Below are positions 11,131 to 22,064 of a stretch of DNA of 64,000 nt, in pieces (the first letter of the stretch is position 1; the number at the start of each line of letters is the position of its first letter). The stretch comes from Diphasiastrum complanatum (taxonomy: Eukaryota > Streptophyta > Lycopodiopsida > Lycopodiales > Lycopodiaceae). The translations under genes were made by a program, and so were the position numbers. The notes below the pieces were generated by a model that had not been told where the DNA came from, did no database searches, and saw nothing but the letters and a program-made list of their open reading frames with translations. The stretch is from contig CM055097.1 in the NCBI GenBank assembly GCA_029204225.1, positions 29,343,785 to 29,407,784 on the forward strand, given 5' to 3'.

Positions 11131-11383
11131 TCAAAACTACGCACATTGCGATCATAGAAAAATATGATGACAACATACGATTGATGCAATATTGCATTGT
11201 TGTAACATGATTGCTTGTTTATTGACCATTGTCAATATGTCCAATACATGATAACCATTACAGGCACGTGCATTTCCCAATACGATAAGAAATATTGTTG
11301 TGCCTAAGACAATGTCATTATTATCTACAAAAAGGCTAATGTGTGGGTTTTAATTCATGGTAACTTATGAAAAGTCGCGCGCG

Positions 11384-11385
<2 letters not shown>

Positions 11386-11431
<46 letters not shown>
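11386..11431. repeat. (CT)n microsatellite
   Basis: Uninterrupted CT run of about 46 bp, preceded by a short CG run. Confidence 0.97.
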
Positions 11432-11435
<4 letters not shown>

Positions 11436-11960
11436 TGCACACATGTCATCTATTGTTAATGCCAATTTTGGTTTGTTGTCTATTTCAACTAAAGCTTGAT
11501 ATCAAAGTCAATGTGCATATAGGATTAGTGTTGTTTTTGGCAAACAAAATGACGATATGTGTGAAGAATAATCAATGTAAATGATGCTTATTCAAATGTA
11601 GCTTTATTAAGATGGTAACTTTCAGATTGGTTTGAATGCAAATTGTATATATTTTAGATTGGCTTTATGTGATTTAACAAAAATAGTTGAATTTAACCTA
11701 AAGGATGGTGTGAGATGGCCCTAAGTAGCCTTTGAAGTAGCTTAGGATAATAAAAAGTTGAGACAATTTTACAAGGTTAAGAAACAATAAAAAACATACA
11801 AGTTGATGTTATAATTCATTAAGGAATTTGTTTCCACATGATAATATATGCCTAAACAAGATATAAATAATCTAAACTTGTAGACTTTGTCACTCATTTG
11901 CATACATTTGGTAAAAATGAGCTCTCACCTCCAAATTTTATCTAGTGAATGAGTTCTTTG

Positions 11961-11985
11961 CGCGCGCGCGTGTGTGTGTGTGTGT
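11961..11985. repeat. (CG)5(TG)n compound microsatellite
   Basis: CG dinucleotides followed directly by TG dinucleotides, then a G-rich stretch. Confidence 0.95.
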
Positions 11986-13349
11986 TGGGGTGGGGGGAGA
12001 GAGATGCATGAAAAAAAACCTTGGAACATGAATGTACCCTTGATGTGATTGTTTTACTAGCTATTTTTTGTTTCGTTCATTTCTTGACAATGATATGGTT
12101 TCAATCAACCTACCATTAGCTTCAAAAGACTTGACTAACCACAACTACTTATTACGCTTCAAGAGTAATATACCATAATGAGATAAAAAATCAAAAGTAC
12201 TTGTTGTTGTCAATCCAATAAAGAACCAATCTAACAATTGAAATAAAATGGACCTTATTTTTTAAAAAGAGTTTTATTAGCACTCAATGCAAACCATTAT
12301 AATGATATAACTTCATTTCCTACTTATGAGGCCTGTTGAATCCTCTCAGTCTATCTACAACACGATTGTCTACCTATTTGTTGTAAAATAATTAATAATT
12401 ATTGATTTTCAACATATTCAAAATTGGGATACAAAAGAAATGAGATACAAATGTAAAACGAGACATTTGAATAATTGGATTTTGCCCTAAGATTTACAAC
12501 GTGACTTGAGATGTGGGGGGGTGGTTTGTATTGACACTGAGTCACAATCACCCCCCATCATGGCCTCCATCTTTATTCATCTAAATTTCTCACTCAAAGT
12601 TGCAATGGACCTTCATTTTCTCTCCTCTATCCTATAGTGTTGTTCTCCCGTTTAGACAATTTAGAGCTGAACGTCTCCTGAAAAAATAGGTGCCTAACTA
12701 CAGTAAAGATGTTGGGGAGTATTGCTTGGCATGTTCACTTATCCCAAACATTTGTGATGCCAAGTTATCTGCCGCATGAGGGGCCTTTTCTATGTGAGAT
12801 GGGATAATGGCCTTCCTATCTTCTCTCTCCAATGAACGTTGCGTTTTATGACAAATAGGCATGCCCTAGGCATAGGGAATCAGAACTTGATACTGTGAAG
12901 ATGTAAGGCATCATTATGGAATTTGAATATTATCATGTGTATATAAAAGTAATCAGTTTTAATTTAATCCTATGTAAAAGGATGTTTCAAGATTGACAAT
13001 TTTTAGAACAGGTAGTGGTCATGAGTTGGATTTACTGGCATGGCAAAGTTGAGAGATTGTTTTGAAAATTGCTCCAACCCATGGCCATTATGTGACATAA
13101 TGGATTCTTGGGCATTTTTATAGCCATTTGATCTACTTTTCAGGTCACATTTGCACCATCAATCTTCTGTCTTTTGATTTCACTTTTCTTCTTTCATGCT
13201 CATTGAAGTTTGTTTTTTTGGCTATTACGGCCAAAAAAATAAAATTGAAAATTTCAAAATTACATTTAGGCAGATTATGGGAAATAATATAGACCCATAA
13301 TTTGCCACTTAAATTTAGGACAATCCATTACATGTACACAAACTTCAAA

Positions 13350-14535
13350 GTAACTAGCTCATTGTCTTAAAATGAACTGAACAACTCTTGTTCCTCCTTA
13401 TCAATGGGAAGGTCATAGAATAAGGAAATGCTATTATGTGGTGTCTCATAGGTACCAAAGATCTCAAACCCTTATTGACACCTATTGTCCACCTGTATGA
13501 ATTAATTTGTGCGTCCCTTTTAATTATGGCTTGGAAGTTGGTCTTAATATGCACTCCTATTTTTAGGTTGAAGCCTTGGCACATGTATATGTGTGTGAGG
13601 AGTTTCTTTTACTCAACCATGAAGAAAGGAAAAATTGTCATCTTCGTTATCCAACAATAGATTGTGGTTCTTTTAATTCAGCTCTACAATGTCCAAACCA
13701 TTGGAGTCCAAGACCAAAAGACAACTCATGGAAAATCATTTGTGTTTTCTTTTGTGGAGTATTAAAATCTTGAATGTGTGAATAAACTTTGCCCGTCTTA
13801 TACATGTATTGTCGACTATTGTATGTTGGAATTTGAACAAAAACCACAATATCAGCGTTCAAAAGCAGCACCTTTACAACTTGGGCTTTCCCATGTGCCC
13901 CCACTAAATGACGCTTTTTTTTCCAGGAGCCCAACTTGTGAATAATCACGGTTTTCTTTATTTTCAGGATCATGCAAAGAAAGAATTCAATTATAATTTG
14001 GAAATGATTCAAGCTCTCTAGAAGGCGAACTAAAAATATGTGAAGCAACCATTCTAACTCATATCTACAACATTCAAATGTATAGATACATAGAACTAGC
14101 TTTATCCACATGGACAAACATGAACACATCCTCAATTGGTGCAACCACTTATTTGTTGCTATTTCATTGACCAGCAGTGCTCAGAGCAGAAGAAAGCATA
14201 GAATGTGGCCCCCATATCTAGAAGCCCTCACTTTCTCATTGAGATTGACCAGCATTGCATTCAATCCAAAATGATTGTTCCAAAATGTGTCAAGCACTCA
14301 ACACCACAAAGCACCCAATGACTGATGGCTACTTTTGAGATAGGGAGATAGCAGTCATAAGCCCAAAACCAACTGCATCTTCTTCTCAAAAAAAAAGTGC
14401 AAACTACATAGCTGCTATTCACAATTTAATTAGGGTCATATAATCTGGACTCTTAAAACTGCTGCCAGATAAAGATCATATATTGACTGCCTCTCATGCC
14501 AACGGGAACTGGAGAGCTTTAGTCAACATCCTAGG

Positions 14536-14538
<3 letters not shown>
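13350..14538. other. Intergenic or 3'-flanking DNA of the OB-fold gene
   Basis: Several medium-length frames on both strands (for example 13647-14144 minus) match nothing I recognise and overlap each other. I treat them as chance. The part near 14600-14880 probably includes the 3'UTR of the gene ending at 14882. Confidence 0.45.

Positions 14539-14594
<56 letters not shown>
14539..14594. repeat. (GA)n microsatellite
   Basis: Uninterrupted GA run of about 56 bp, about 290 bp downstream of the OB-fold stop codon, possibly inside its 3'UTR. Confidence 0.97.
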
Positions 14595-14597
<3 letters not shown>

Positions 14598-14881
14598 TTG
14601 GAGCTAGATCCCCAGATAAAAAGCTGCATGCTTTACCCAACTGAAATCTTTCAGATGACTGCTTTACTGCCGAAACAAAAAATAGTGATGATATTTGAAG
14701 TTTGAACATCAGCATCTAAAGGCACTCCAACGATCCTTACGTTACTAAACCAACAGGATCAAAGAAAAATGGATTATCCCTTTATGCATTGAGGCTTTTC
14801 TGGCTCACATTCTCTAGAAAGAGTGTATTGGAAAAACATTGAAATTATACCTGCCCCTTGCAATAATAAGAACACTACCTG

Positions 14882-17800
14882 TTACTCTTCAACCACGTTA
14901 ATGAGCTCATATTCCACTAGTGAGAGATTGTTATCTTCCTTCACAACAAAATCTTCTGGTTCTATAACCTCTATTCTTCCCCACTTGTCAACTGCCAATC
15001 TCATTGAACCTCTGAACATATCGATCTTTGCATTTCGTAAAATAACTGTAGCTCCTTCCTTCAGCAAGTCCACTGCCCATCAGAGCAACAAAAAGGTCAG
15101 CAGTCAATGTTGAATGGCCAAAGAAAAAAGCCCAAACTAGCATATATAATCCCTTTAGCCTCCTTATTTTTGTTCTTTAATCATGACGACTAATAAGATA
15201 CTTAATGTTTGCAGCTTATTTATGTCCCAAATTGCTAGAACTTACTCAACATAAAGCTAAGACACTGCTGAACAATACATCAGATTGAGGTTAAAAATCT
15301 TCTTTAGGGACAAACCGACATGACATATCTACTGCAAGCATCCCAATGGCCTCATATGACACATAACGCATCAAATAAAAAGCTCATCAGATTGAAAATC
15401 CACTCAAATCAGGGTACTTTGTTACTGCTGAAGCATCAAACATTTAAATATCTGAACAAATAGCAACACTGTATATCCCACCAGCAAAACATCCATAGCA
15501 ACGGGGGGTGGGTGGGAGGAAGGTGGGGCATGAACAACTCCTTGTCAAGGAAGAAGTTGTACTTTGAGCCTTGGCCAATGTGCTAATTGCCTGATATGAT
15601 GGGCACACTCTTACGCAAAAGGTGACACCAAGCTTTTCAATTATCACTCTGATCCTTGAAATTTCGAAACGACCATCAGTCATCTCATGATTTCTGCTGC
15701 TCATGCTATCGATGATCAAGATTCTACATAACTTTCACACCTTGCATAGGAATTTTGTTCCAGTGCTGCAATATTCCAGAACTTTTGAAACTCGAGACCA
15801 GCCCAGGCCTGATCTTAACACCTTTTTAGACAGGGAAAGGGACACAGAAACATAGGGGCAACAGAGGGAGAGAGGGGCACGGCAACATAGGGACATTTTT
15901 TTGTTGTACAAGGAAGAAATGGTTGTGAACATTCACCAGCCTTTTAGTGTCTGGTGCAGAGAGAGCCATAGTTATAAAAGGATGAGGAGAACAAACAAAG
16001 GGGGATGTGAAGCCCACCAATCTCACCCGCTAGACCGTACTGGAGTTAGAACCAAAAAGCACTAAATATATAAAACGCCCAACCATAGACCACAATCCCA
16101 TGACCACACACAGGGATTGCTCGACAATGTCAATGCTATCTCCTAGGCTAGCCATGGCACTGCAGCCCACCTCACATGGGAGGTGCCTTTCATAGTTTTG
16201 ACAATCACTTAGAGTTCTCATCAGTTCTGCTCCCGCATATCCAGTCTGGGTGTCCCCTAACTTGCAACTCTACTTATAGCTAATTATTACAAACCCCAAA
16301 TTCTAAGCACCAGTTAGAGCCCAAACTCATTGGGCTTCCCTTAGTCTGTGGTAAGATGTTCACTACTCGTCAATAGTCGCAGATGTAACCTACTTCCTTC
16401 CCTCTGATGTTTATGGCCTCAAAAATGAACCCAAGGAGGTTATTTCATAGTCTTCTGAGAATCATCTTTTGATGATCATCTCTCACCTAATCAAGTAGTT
16501 ATGGACAGATTCAAAGGTATGGCATGACATAAAGTATTGAAGACTATGACTGATGAACAATGAACAATCATGCCTTTTAATAATAAAGATCACCAAACAC
16601 AATCATAGACAAAGCCCTACACGCAATGTGGTTGAATTCTCCCAAGAAGAGCCCAAGCATCTCAATAATCAAAAGCTGAATAATGAGTGTCTCTAGCCTC
16701 TATTTATAGTCTTCTTGGAAAATATTAAAGAACCTTGCAGAAAACCCTAATGCATAATTTGAAAAGCAAGGGAGGCAGGAGTTTGTGAATGCATGTGGAT
16801 TGCCAAGTTCTAAGTAAGTTAGCAGTAGAAAACAAATATTGATTGCTGTGAATGGTTGACTTGATAGATCTTCTAAGTGAAGCAAAATGATTCATGAATA
16901 TAGATCTACAAATGTTAAATCAAGATTCATGATCAGCATGTCCTTAGAACTCAGTTCACAAGCAGGCATGGTCATTACAAGCTTTTGGCATCTCGTTTGA
17001 GCTGAGTAGCGATCCAGTGTCGATGAAAGATTGATTTCATCCAAGCTGAGCATGTTGGTTACTAGTATTTCTAAATGAAATTCTACTATATAGTTGAGAA
17101 GCGTACGGAGCACCTCAAAATTATACTGGGAGGCGCATATGATTAGTACAAAGTTTAAGGGAAAAACATAAATCATCAAATGTCATGATAGACTTGATGT
17201 TTGTGGACAAAAGTAAGTTCTAGGGAGAGTCCACAAGACATTTATAAAGAAAGTGTCGCTTTAAAGCTGTTTTGCGGAATTCTCATGCTACATGCATACT
17301 GAGCTCAAGGTGGAACACAATCGCATACTTAACAGCACGTACTCATAGCTCGAAAGCTTATCACACTGAGAACAGCCAGGGGAATATGCTAGCGTTTACA
17401 GTGTTTACTCCATATAGTCAACACTAACTCCACTATATCCATCGTACCCAGACTTGTCCAACAACTGAATACAAAATTGACTAATAACCAGAATTGTCAT
17501 TGTGCTTCTCATGACAACAAAATATTTTCCAGAGATTTTGATTGCATGAAAAGGGTGGACTTTTAAATAGCTGAGCTCTTGGCTCCAGGACAAATAGGCT
17601 CTCTCTCTCTCTCTAGCCAAACTCATTTTTGCACCGACATACTTGCATGCCCAAGCACTTCAGACTTTGGGCTAAAAAAAATAACTAAATAAACAACTCG
17701 AAAAAGTAATCTTCATTTTTTTCCGATGAGTGGTAAGAAACCTCATCACCACGCCGGTTATATGAACGTAACCTGCCACTTGGTAATGACAGTTACGTCC

Positions 17801-18258
17801 ATAACCTTCTCTAACATCAGTTTTACTACAAAAATAAAAGATTCAGCTTCCTGCTATGCAGTTGACGCAGCTGGACTTTGCTGGTTCCACCAGGAACTCT
17901 CAACCCAGTTGATTCCACAATTCTCAGTGTAGATTTGCCGTCCCTAAAATGAAATCTCCGTGCTGCATTGAATCTGTAGATAATCAAGCTGTTGAATTAC
18001 TGTAGAGCGTACAGTCTCAGCAGATGAGGGGTTACCTTGATCGTTTCTGGCAGTAAAGACGATGACACCCGTGTCATCTCCCACAATGCATTCTGCAATA
18101 CGCACAGAACGGGCCTGAGTGCCATCCGGCCTTGCTTTCTGCAGCACCAGCTTTGAACTTACTACTTTCACTGTAAGGGTGTGACCCGATGTACCCGGAC
18201 GAAGTTGATCCACCTTAACAAATGTAGGTTTCCGAAGGCTGGTATTGGGGGTTGCCAT
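14882..18258 (-). CDS. OB-fold nucleic-acid-binding protein, At4g28440-like (2 exons)
   Basis: Join of exon 1 (18258-18036) and exon 2 (15072-14882), giving 137 residues, the usual length. ATG at 18258 starts MATPNTSLRKPTFVKVDQL, matching the conserved N-terminus; an upstream in-frame ATG lies before a likely splice acceptor and is not used. Exon 1 ends after FTARNDQ plus one base at donor GTAACC. Exon 2 starts after TGGGCAG and continues VDLLKEGATVILRNAKID, RLAVDKWGRIEV and the strongly conserved end EDNNLSLVEYELINVVEE. The fold is a single OB domain similar to SOSS-B/hSSB single-strand DNA-binding proteins; the cellular role in plants is not settled, so function beyond nucleic-acid binding is inference. 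The frame is intact and both splice sites are canonical, so the gene looks functional. Confidence 0.95.
15073..18035 (-). other. 2,963-bp coding intron of the OB-fold gene
   Basis: Bounded by GTAACC (donor) and GGGCAG (acceptor). It splits a Val codon (G|TG). No transposon coding sequence or LTR pair is recognised inside. A short CT run lies at about 17600. It is long for a gene with a 414-bp coding sequence. Confidence 0.9.
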
Positions 18259-18289
18259 AGCCACAGCAGCCACAAACAAAGATACACTT

Positions 18290-18619
18290 CTGCATTCAAG
18301 ATGTAGGAAGAAACACATCAAACCCTAACAAAGCAAGCAACATAAACTGTAAAAACAAGCGAGTGTAAAATAAGAGAAACCGAATTAGTGCAAGATATCG
18401 GAACATCCACAGGAATGAAAGTTAATGATGAACAATTACCGACTTAGATAAACAATTGATTGAAATCAGATAGATGAAGGGCATTTGCTGAGACAGAAAA
18501 CATTCAGAATGAAGATCCATTTGTACTTTAGGACAAAATGCAAGAAAAAGTGAAACAAAATTTGCAAGAGGAAGATTATTTTGATCTGTAAAACAAAAAG
18601 AAGAGATGGAAACACATAC
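18290..18619 (-). other. Probable 5'UTR intron of the OB-fold gene
   Basis: Donor GTATGT at 18619 and a good acceptor (pyrimidine-rich, ending TTGAATGCAG) at 18290 would remove 330 bp just upstream of the start codon. A TATA-like CCGTATAAGC is at 18731-18740, so a short non-coding first exon of about 18700-18620 is plausible. Transcript data are needed. Confidence 0.5.
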
Positions 18620-18699
18620 ATCGTCAGAAGAAAAACGAGCTCGATCGATCGATGGATCGCAATTTCTTGCTTTCTTTTGAGTCGCGATCCACGCTTTCA

Positions 18700-19060
18700 G
18701 CAGAAAGGGCGAGGGCGAGGCATCGATGGGGCTTATACGGGACTATGGGATGGCATATTTTATGACCCACCACTTGGATTTTCGCCACGTGTCAACTTGC
18801 CAATCGGCGTACTCTCCATTGGTGGATCTAGAAAACGTGGCGAGATCTCAACGTTCGTGATATAATCCAACGGTGGAGGGTTCTTAGATCCGCCGATTGG
18901 GCGTGGCATGGGAGGCCTACTACAGAGCTCAACGGCAGGCACGCATTAAATTTTTTTTTTGTACAGCTGGATTTTTGCCACGTGGCATGCTGGCACTTGC
19001 TTCTGCTCAGCAGACGTGGCAAAATCTGGAACATTGATGACAAGATCCAACGGTGCTAAG
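18700..19060 (-). promoter_or_regulatory. Promoter region with two G-box modules
   Basis: Upstream of the OB-fold gene are two related modules. Module 1 (18777-18874) has GGATTTTCGCCACGTGTC, then ACGTGG at 18835, then ATCCAACGGT at 18865. Module 2 (18969-19054) has GGATTTTTGCCACGTGGC, then ACGTGG at 19014, then ATCCAACGGT at 19045. CACGTG cores are at 18786 and 18979. CACGTG(G/T)C is the classical G-box/ABRE bound by bZIP and bHLH factors, so light or ABA control is possible, but this is inference. A TATA-like element lies at 18732-18737. Confidence 0.6.
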
Positions 19061-19317
19061 CTCAACAATGAGGGTGGGACCTTTTAGTGCACATCCTTAT
19101 CTATTGATATAATGTAACCTTTTAATTATGCTCCATGGATGAGGGTGGGGGCCGTCATGTCGTGGCGGCATGTCGGGCGTTTGAGCCTGACGCTCCATCA
19201 GCCACATGTTTTTCTTTCAGATCTCGGAAAGCCATGAGCAACATGGCGCTTACGTAGTTTGGGATGTTATCCCATAAGCAATGCATGAAATTCTTTTTTG
19301 GCCTAATAAAACGAAAA

Positions 19318-19713
19318 ACAATACCCCTTCTTGTGTGTGCTAGTAGGTGTGTGCGGAAAAGTGCCCTGGAGCGCATGAGATTCTGGGTGTTACCAACAAT
19401 TGGATATGCAATTAATTTTTCTGGGGTACCAAATGGATTGGGTAGGCTTTGGGCCAGCGCTACCATGTCACGCCCTGCAATTGGGCCAATCTAGATCTCC
19501 TCACGTGTGTGAGCATGCGCCCACAACATGACCCTCAACACCAACATTGAATATGCTCATCCTAAGATGGGGCACACTTGTGTGATAGGTGCTTTGTGGA
19601 GAGATTCACACTTGTCGACATGGGCCATGCTTTGCTAATAAAGGAATCATAAATATGTTTCCAAAAAGTAAAGTCCACTAATACAAAGAAGAATAAATGT
19701 ACATGGAGACCAG
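19318..19713. repeat. Tandem duplication, unit A
   Basis: Collinear with 19887-20275. Shared landmarks include ttgtgtg.gctag, accaacaa.tgg.tatgca.t, gcaccaaatgg.t.gggtaggct.tgggccagc, atgaccctcaacacca, tattgaatatgctca.cctaagatgggg, ggtgctttgtggagagattc and agtccactaatacaaagaagaataa. Unit A has an extra stretch of about 50 bp near 19610-19660. It ends at the MITE target site. Confidence 0.85.
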
Positions 19714-19865
19714 CCTTGTAGTTTGACTGTTGAGGTTGCCATGTCAAAATGACGTTTTTAAATTTTATGTGCTTGTCTGCTATGACGGCCAAATTTTTAG
19801 GAAGCCTGTATTTTACGGCCAAAATGGCTGTTGACGGTCAATACGGCTGTCAAACTACAAGGCTG
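19711..19865. mobile_element. 155-bp hAT-like MITE
   Basis: Perfect 17-bp terminal inverted repeats CAGCCTTGTAGTTTGAC...GTCAAACTACAAGGCTG bound a 155-bp non-coding insert. It is flanked by an 8-bp target duplication, atggagac (19703-19710 and 19866-19873). An 8-bp duplication with CA..TG ends is characteristic of the hAT superfamily. The second unit of the surrounding tandem duplication has the uninterrupted site atatggagaccacattgg (about 20261-20278), which confirms insertion. It has no transposase and would rely on an hAT transposase from elsewhere. Confidence 0.93.
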
Positions 19866-19886
19866 ATGGAGACCACATTGGGACCA

Positions 19887-20275
19887 ACAACACCCCTTTT
19901 TGTGTGCTAGTTGTGTGCAAAAATCAATTGCCCAAGAAATTTGTTGAGCACATGAAAGTGTACCAACAACTGGGTATGCATTAAATTTTTCTCGGGCACC
20001 AAATGGCTCGGGTAGGCTCTGGGCCAGCATTGCCATGTTGCACCCTAGAATTGGGCCAACCCAAATCTGCCAAGGTGTGCAAGCATGCCTCTTAAGACCC
20101 GTTGGGTGTGGCCCTACATGACCCTCAACACCAATATTGAATATGCTCACCCTAAGATGGGGGGCTCATAACAAAATCATGGCAAACTTTTGTCAGAGGT
20201 GCTTTGTGGAGAGATTCGCACAAAAAGTGAAGTCCACTAATACAAAGAAGAATAAGAAGTGTATATGGAGACCAC
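19887..20275. repeat. Tandem duplication, unit B (empty MITE site)
   Basis: Second copy of the unit at 19318-19713, diverged by substitutions and small indels. It keeps the empty MITE target site at its right end. No convincing coding frame in either unit. Confidence 0.85.
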
Positions 20276-20606
20276 ATTGGAACCACAATCCATGGGTTGT
20301 GCCAAGGTGGTGCTATAAAAAATAGAAGAATAAATAGAAAGTGGGTAATGTACTGAATTTGCCATACTCCAAGTAGCAAAATTGTAGGCCCACATGGCCA
20401 CATTTGAACCAAAACCCAATTGAGCATCATCCATGTGTTGTGCCAAGTTCACACTTTGAAAATTTGTTGGTAATTTGCTAGCTTTTGTTTTCAAGCAAAC
20501 AAATATACGGTATCGATTCAAATTTGTTCGATTGGAATTTTTTTGCCAAATAGAAATGACTGGCCAAAGGGACTAATTGCTATCGAAAAATGGTCACATG
20601 CTTATG

Positions 20607-21300
20607 TGTTGGGATTCGACAGGTGGATCAACCTTCGATGCTTGTTGCAACAAAAGCAACAGCTGCATCGAAATGCCCGACATCGACTTTTCCTGACAAA
20701 TGATTTTGAGCCCGGCCTCGACATCCACATCATCGACTTCCTCGACATCGAAGTCTCCGACTTCGACGTCTGATCAAAGGGAAGCTACAAAGTCCTCGAC
20801 TTCCATGACATCGACTTCCTTGACATCGAAGTCTCCGACGTCTGCTCAACGGAAGCTACAAAGTCCTCGACTTCCACGTCATCGACTTCCTCGACATCGA
20901 AGTCTCCGACGTCTGCTCAAGGCAAGCTACGAAGTCCTCGATTTCCATGTCATCGACTTCATCAACAGAAGTTTTTCAAAAGTCAATATCATCAATTTGG
21001 TGGCTCACCAGTACATTTGTTAGAGCCGGACAGAACTCCAACTGAATCAGATATTGTCCGAGTGCGACTGCCAACAACATGTAGTGCCTTATAATCAAGG
21101 CAATTTGTGCATGCCTAGGGAATCGACTTAGTCGATCCAGCAACTTTGAAGCTATGATCAATCAGGTAGGACAGACTTTGAGACTTCGAAGTCGATTTGA
21201 TTACTAAATCGATAGACTTAGTTTCATGCACTAAGGATTCCCTACTATTGCTTTTGTTGCAACAGACATTCAAGGGTGATCCACCTGTTGAATCCCAACA
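20607..21300 (+). repeat. 5' LTR of copia G, with unusually long terminal inverted repeats
   Basis: Begins TGTTGGGATTCGACAGG and ends CCTGTTGAATCCCAACA, directly followed by the primer-binding site. The first 56 bp (20607-20662) and last 56 bp (21245-21300) are inverted repeats with about seven mismatches. Ordinary LTRs share only a few terminal bases. The centre holds a minisatellite (20731-20970). Confidence 0.88.
20731..20970. repeat. 71-bp minisatellite inside the copia G LTR
   Basis: The word catcgacttc starts at 20731, 20809, 20880 and 20951, giving spacings of 78, 71 and 71 bp. Each unit includes cgacatcgaagtctccgac and ctacaaagtcctcgact-like parts. It is rich in TCGA/CGAAGTC words. 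Confidence 0.93.
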
Positions 21301-21312
21301 TGGTATCAGAGC
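21301..21312 (+). other. Primer-binding site of copia G (initiator Met-tRNA)
   Basis: TGGTATCAGAGC begins at the base after the LTR end. This is the standard plant copia site complementary to the 3' end of initiator tRNA-Met. Confidence 0.93.
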
Positions 21313-21423
21313 TCCTTCTCTGATTCCTAAAGGCAGATCCAGAGCATATAGTGTAGGCATTTGCTACTACTATTTTCAGTCATATTAATCTATTATCTGC
21401 ATATACTCATCTTGAAGTTCCAA

Positions 21424-22064
21424 ATGCATTCACAATCACAGTATGCTCTAATGGTAGAGAAACTGGATGGTTCGAATTACCATTTATGGAACTTCAAAAT
21501 GAGAGCAGTACTGATGGCCAAAGAACTGTGGGAAATAGTTGCTGGAATTGAACTACTTCCCAGTGTCGATGAGCAAGCCATTTCCAAATGGAAGCTCAGA
21601 GATGGCAAGACTTTTGCCTTGATCACCCTTAACATCTCCAACACACAAGTTGGTCATATCAGAAAAACCCAATCATCGAAAGAAGCTTTGGATATATTGA
21701 GTACATTATATGAAGTGAGAGATGTTACTTCAAAGCTGCATCTAAGGAGAAAATTCTTCTCTCTCAGAATGTCAGATGGTGATTCTGTTCAGAATCACAT
21801 AAATGATTTTAAGACTCTAATGGATCAGATGGTAGCAATAGGTTCAGCAACTGAAGATTCTGATGTTGTAATGGCCTTATTGTCAAGCTTACCATCTTCT
21901 ATGAAAACTGGGTATGATGGTTTCTACACACTCAGACATCACATTATCCAGAGTCATAACTATGCTGCTACAAGAGGAAACAAGAAGAGGTGGAGCATCT
22001 GTAGAACAACTGATCAGACAAATCTGATTCTACCAACAAAGCGCGCAGTTTACTGGACAAAGGA
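21424..22064 (+). pseudogene. Ty1/copia gag of element G, interrupted
   Basis: ATG at 21424 follows the primer site by 110 bp and starts MHSQSQYALMVEKLDGSNYH, then LWNFKMRAVLMAKELW, the usual copia gag N-terminus. The helical UBN2-type core follows (SKLHLRRKFFSLRMSDGDS, NDFKTLMDQMVAIGS, LLSSLPSS). A frame change near 21970 is evident because EETRRGGASVEQLIRQ continues the family pattern in another frame. Coding similarity stops near 22060, where the LTR of copia A starts. No zinc knuckle or pol from this element is seen in the window. Confidence 0.85.

Larger units (their letters stand above)
11200..13350. other. Intergenic DNA, no gene recognised
   Basis: AT-rich with many stops in all frames. 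Apart from the microsatellites listed separately I see no coding, LTR or RNA gene signal. Confidence 0.5.

Noticed and set aside
13647-14144. 165-codon minus-strand frame downstream of the OB-fold gene
   Set aside because: Low-complexity residues, no family motif, and overlapping frames on the other strand; I could not support a gene.
18283-18321. Upstream ATG extending the OB-fold protein by about 20 residues
   Set aside because: The extension precedes a strong splice acceptor at 18290 and is absent from the family; the start at 18258 gives the conserved N-terminus.
20731-20970. Possible CRISPR-like array
   Set aside because: Units are adjacent tandem repeats without unique spacers, lie inside a plant retrotransposon LTR, and no cas gene is present.
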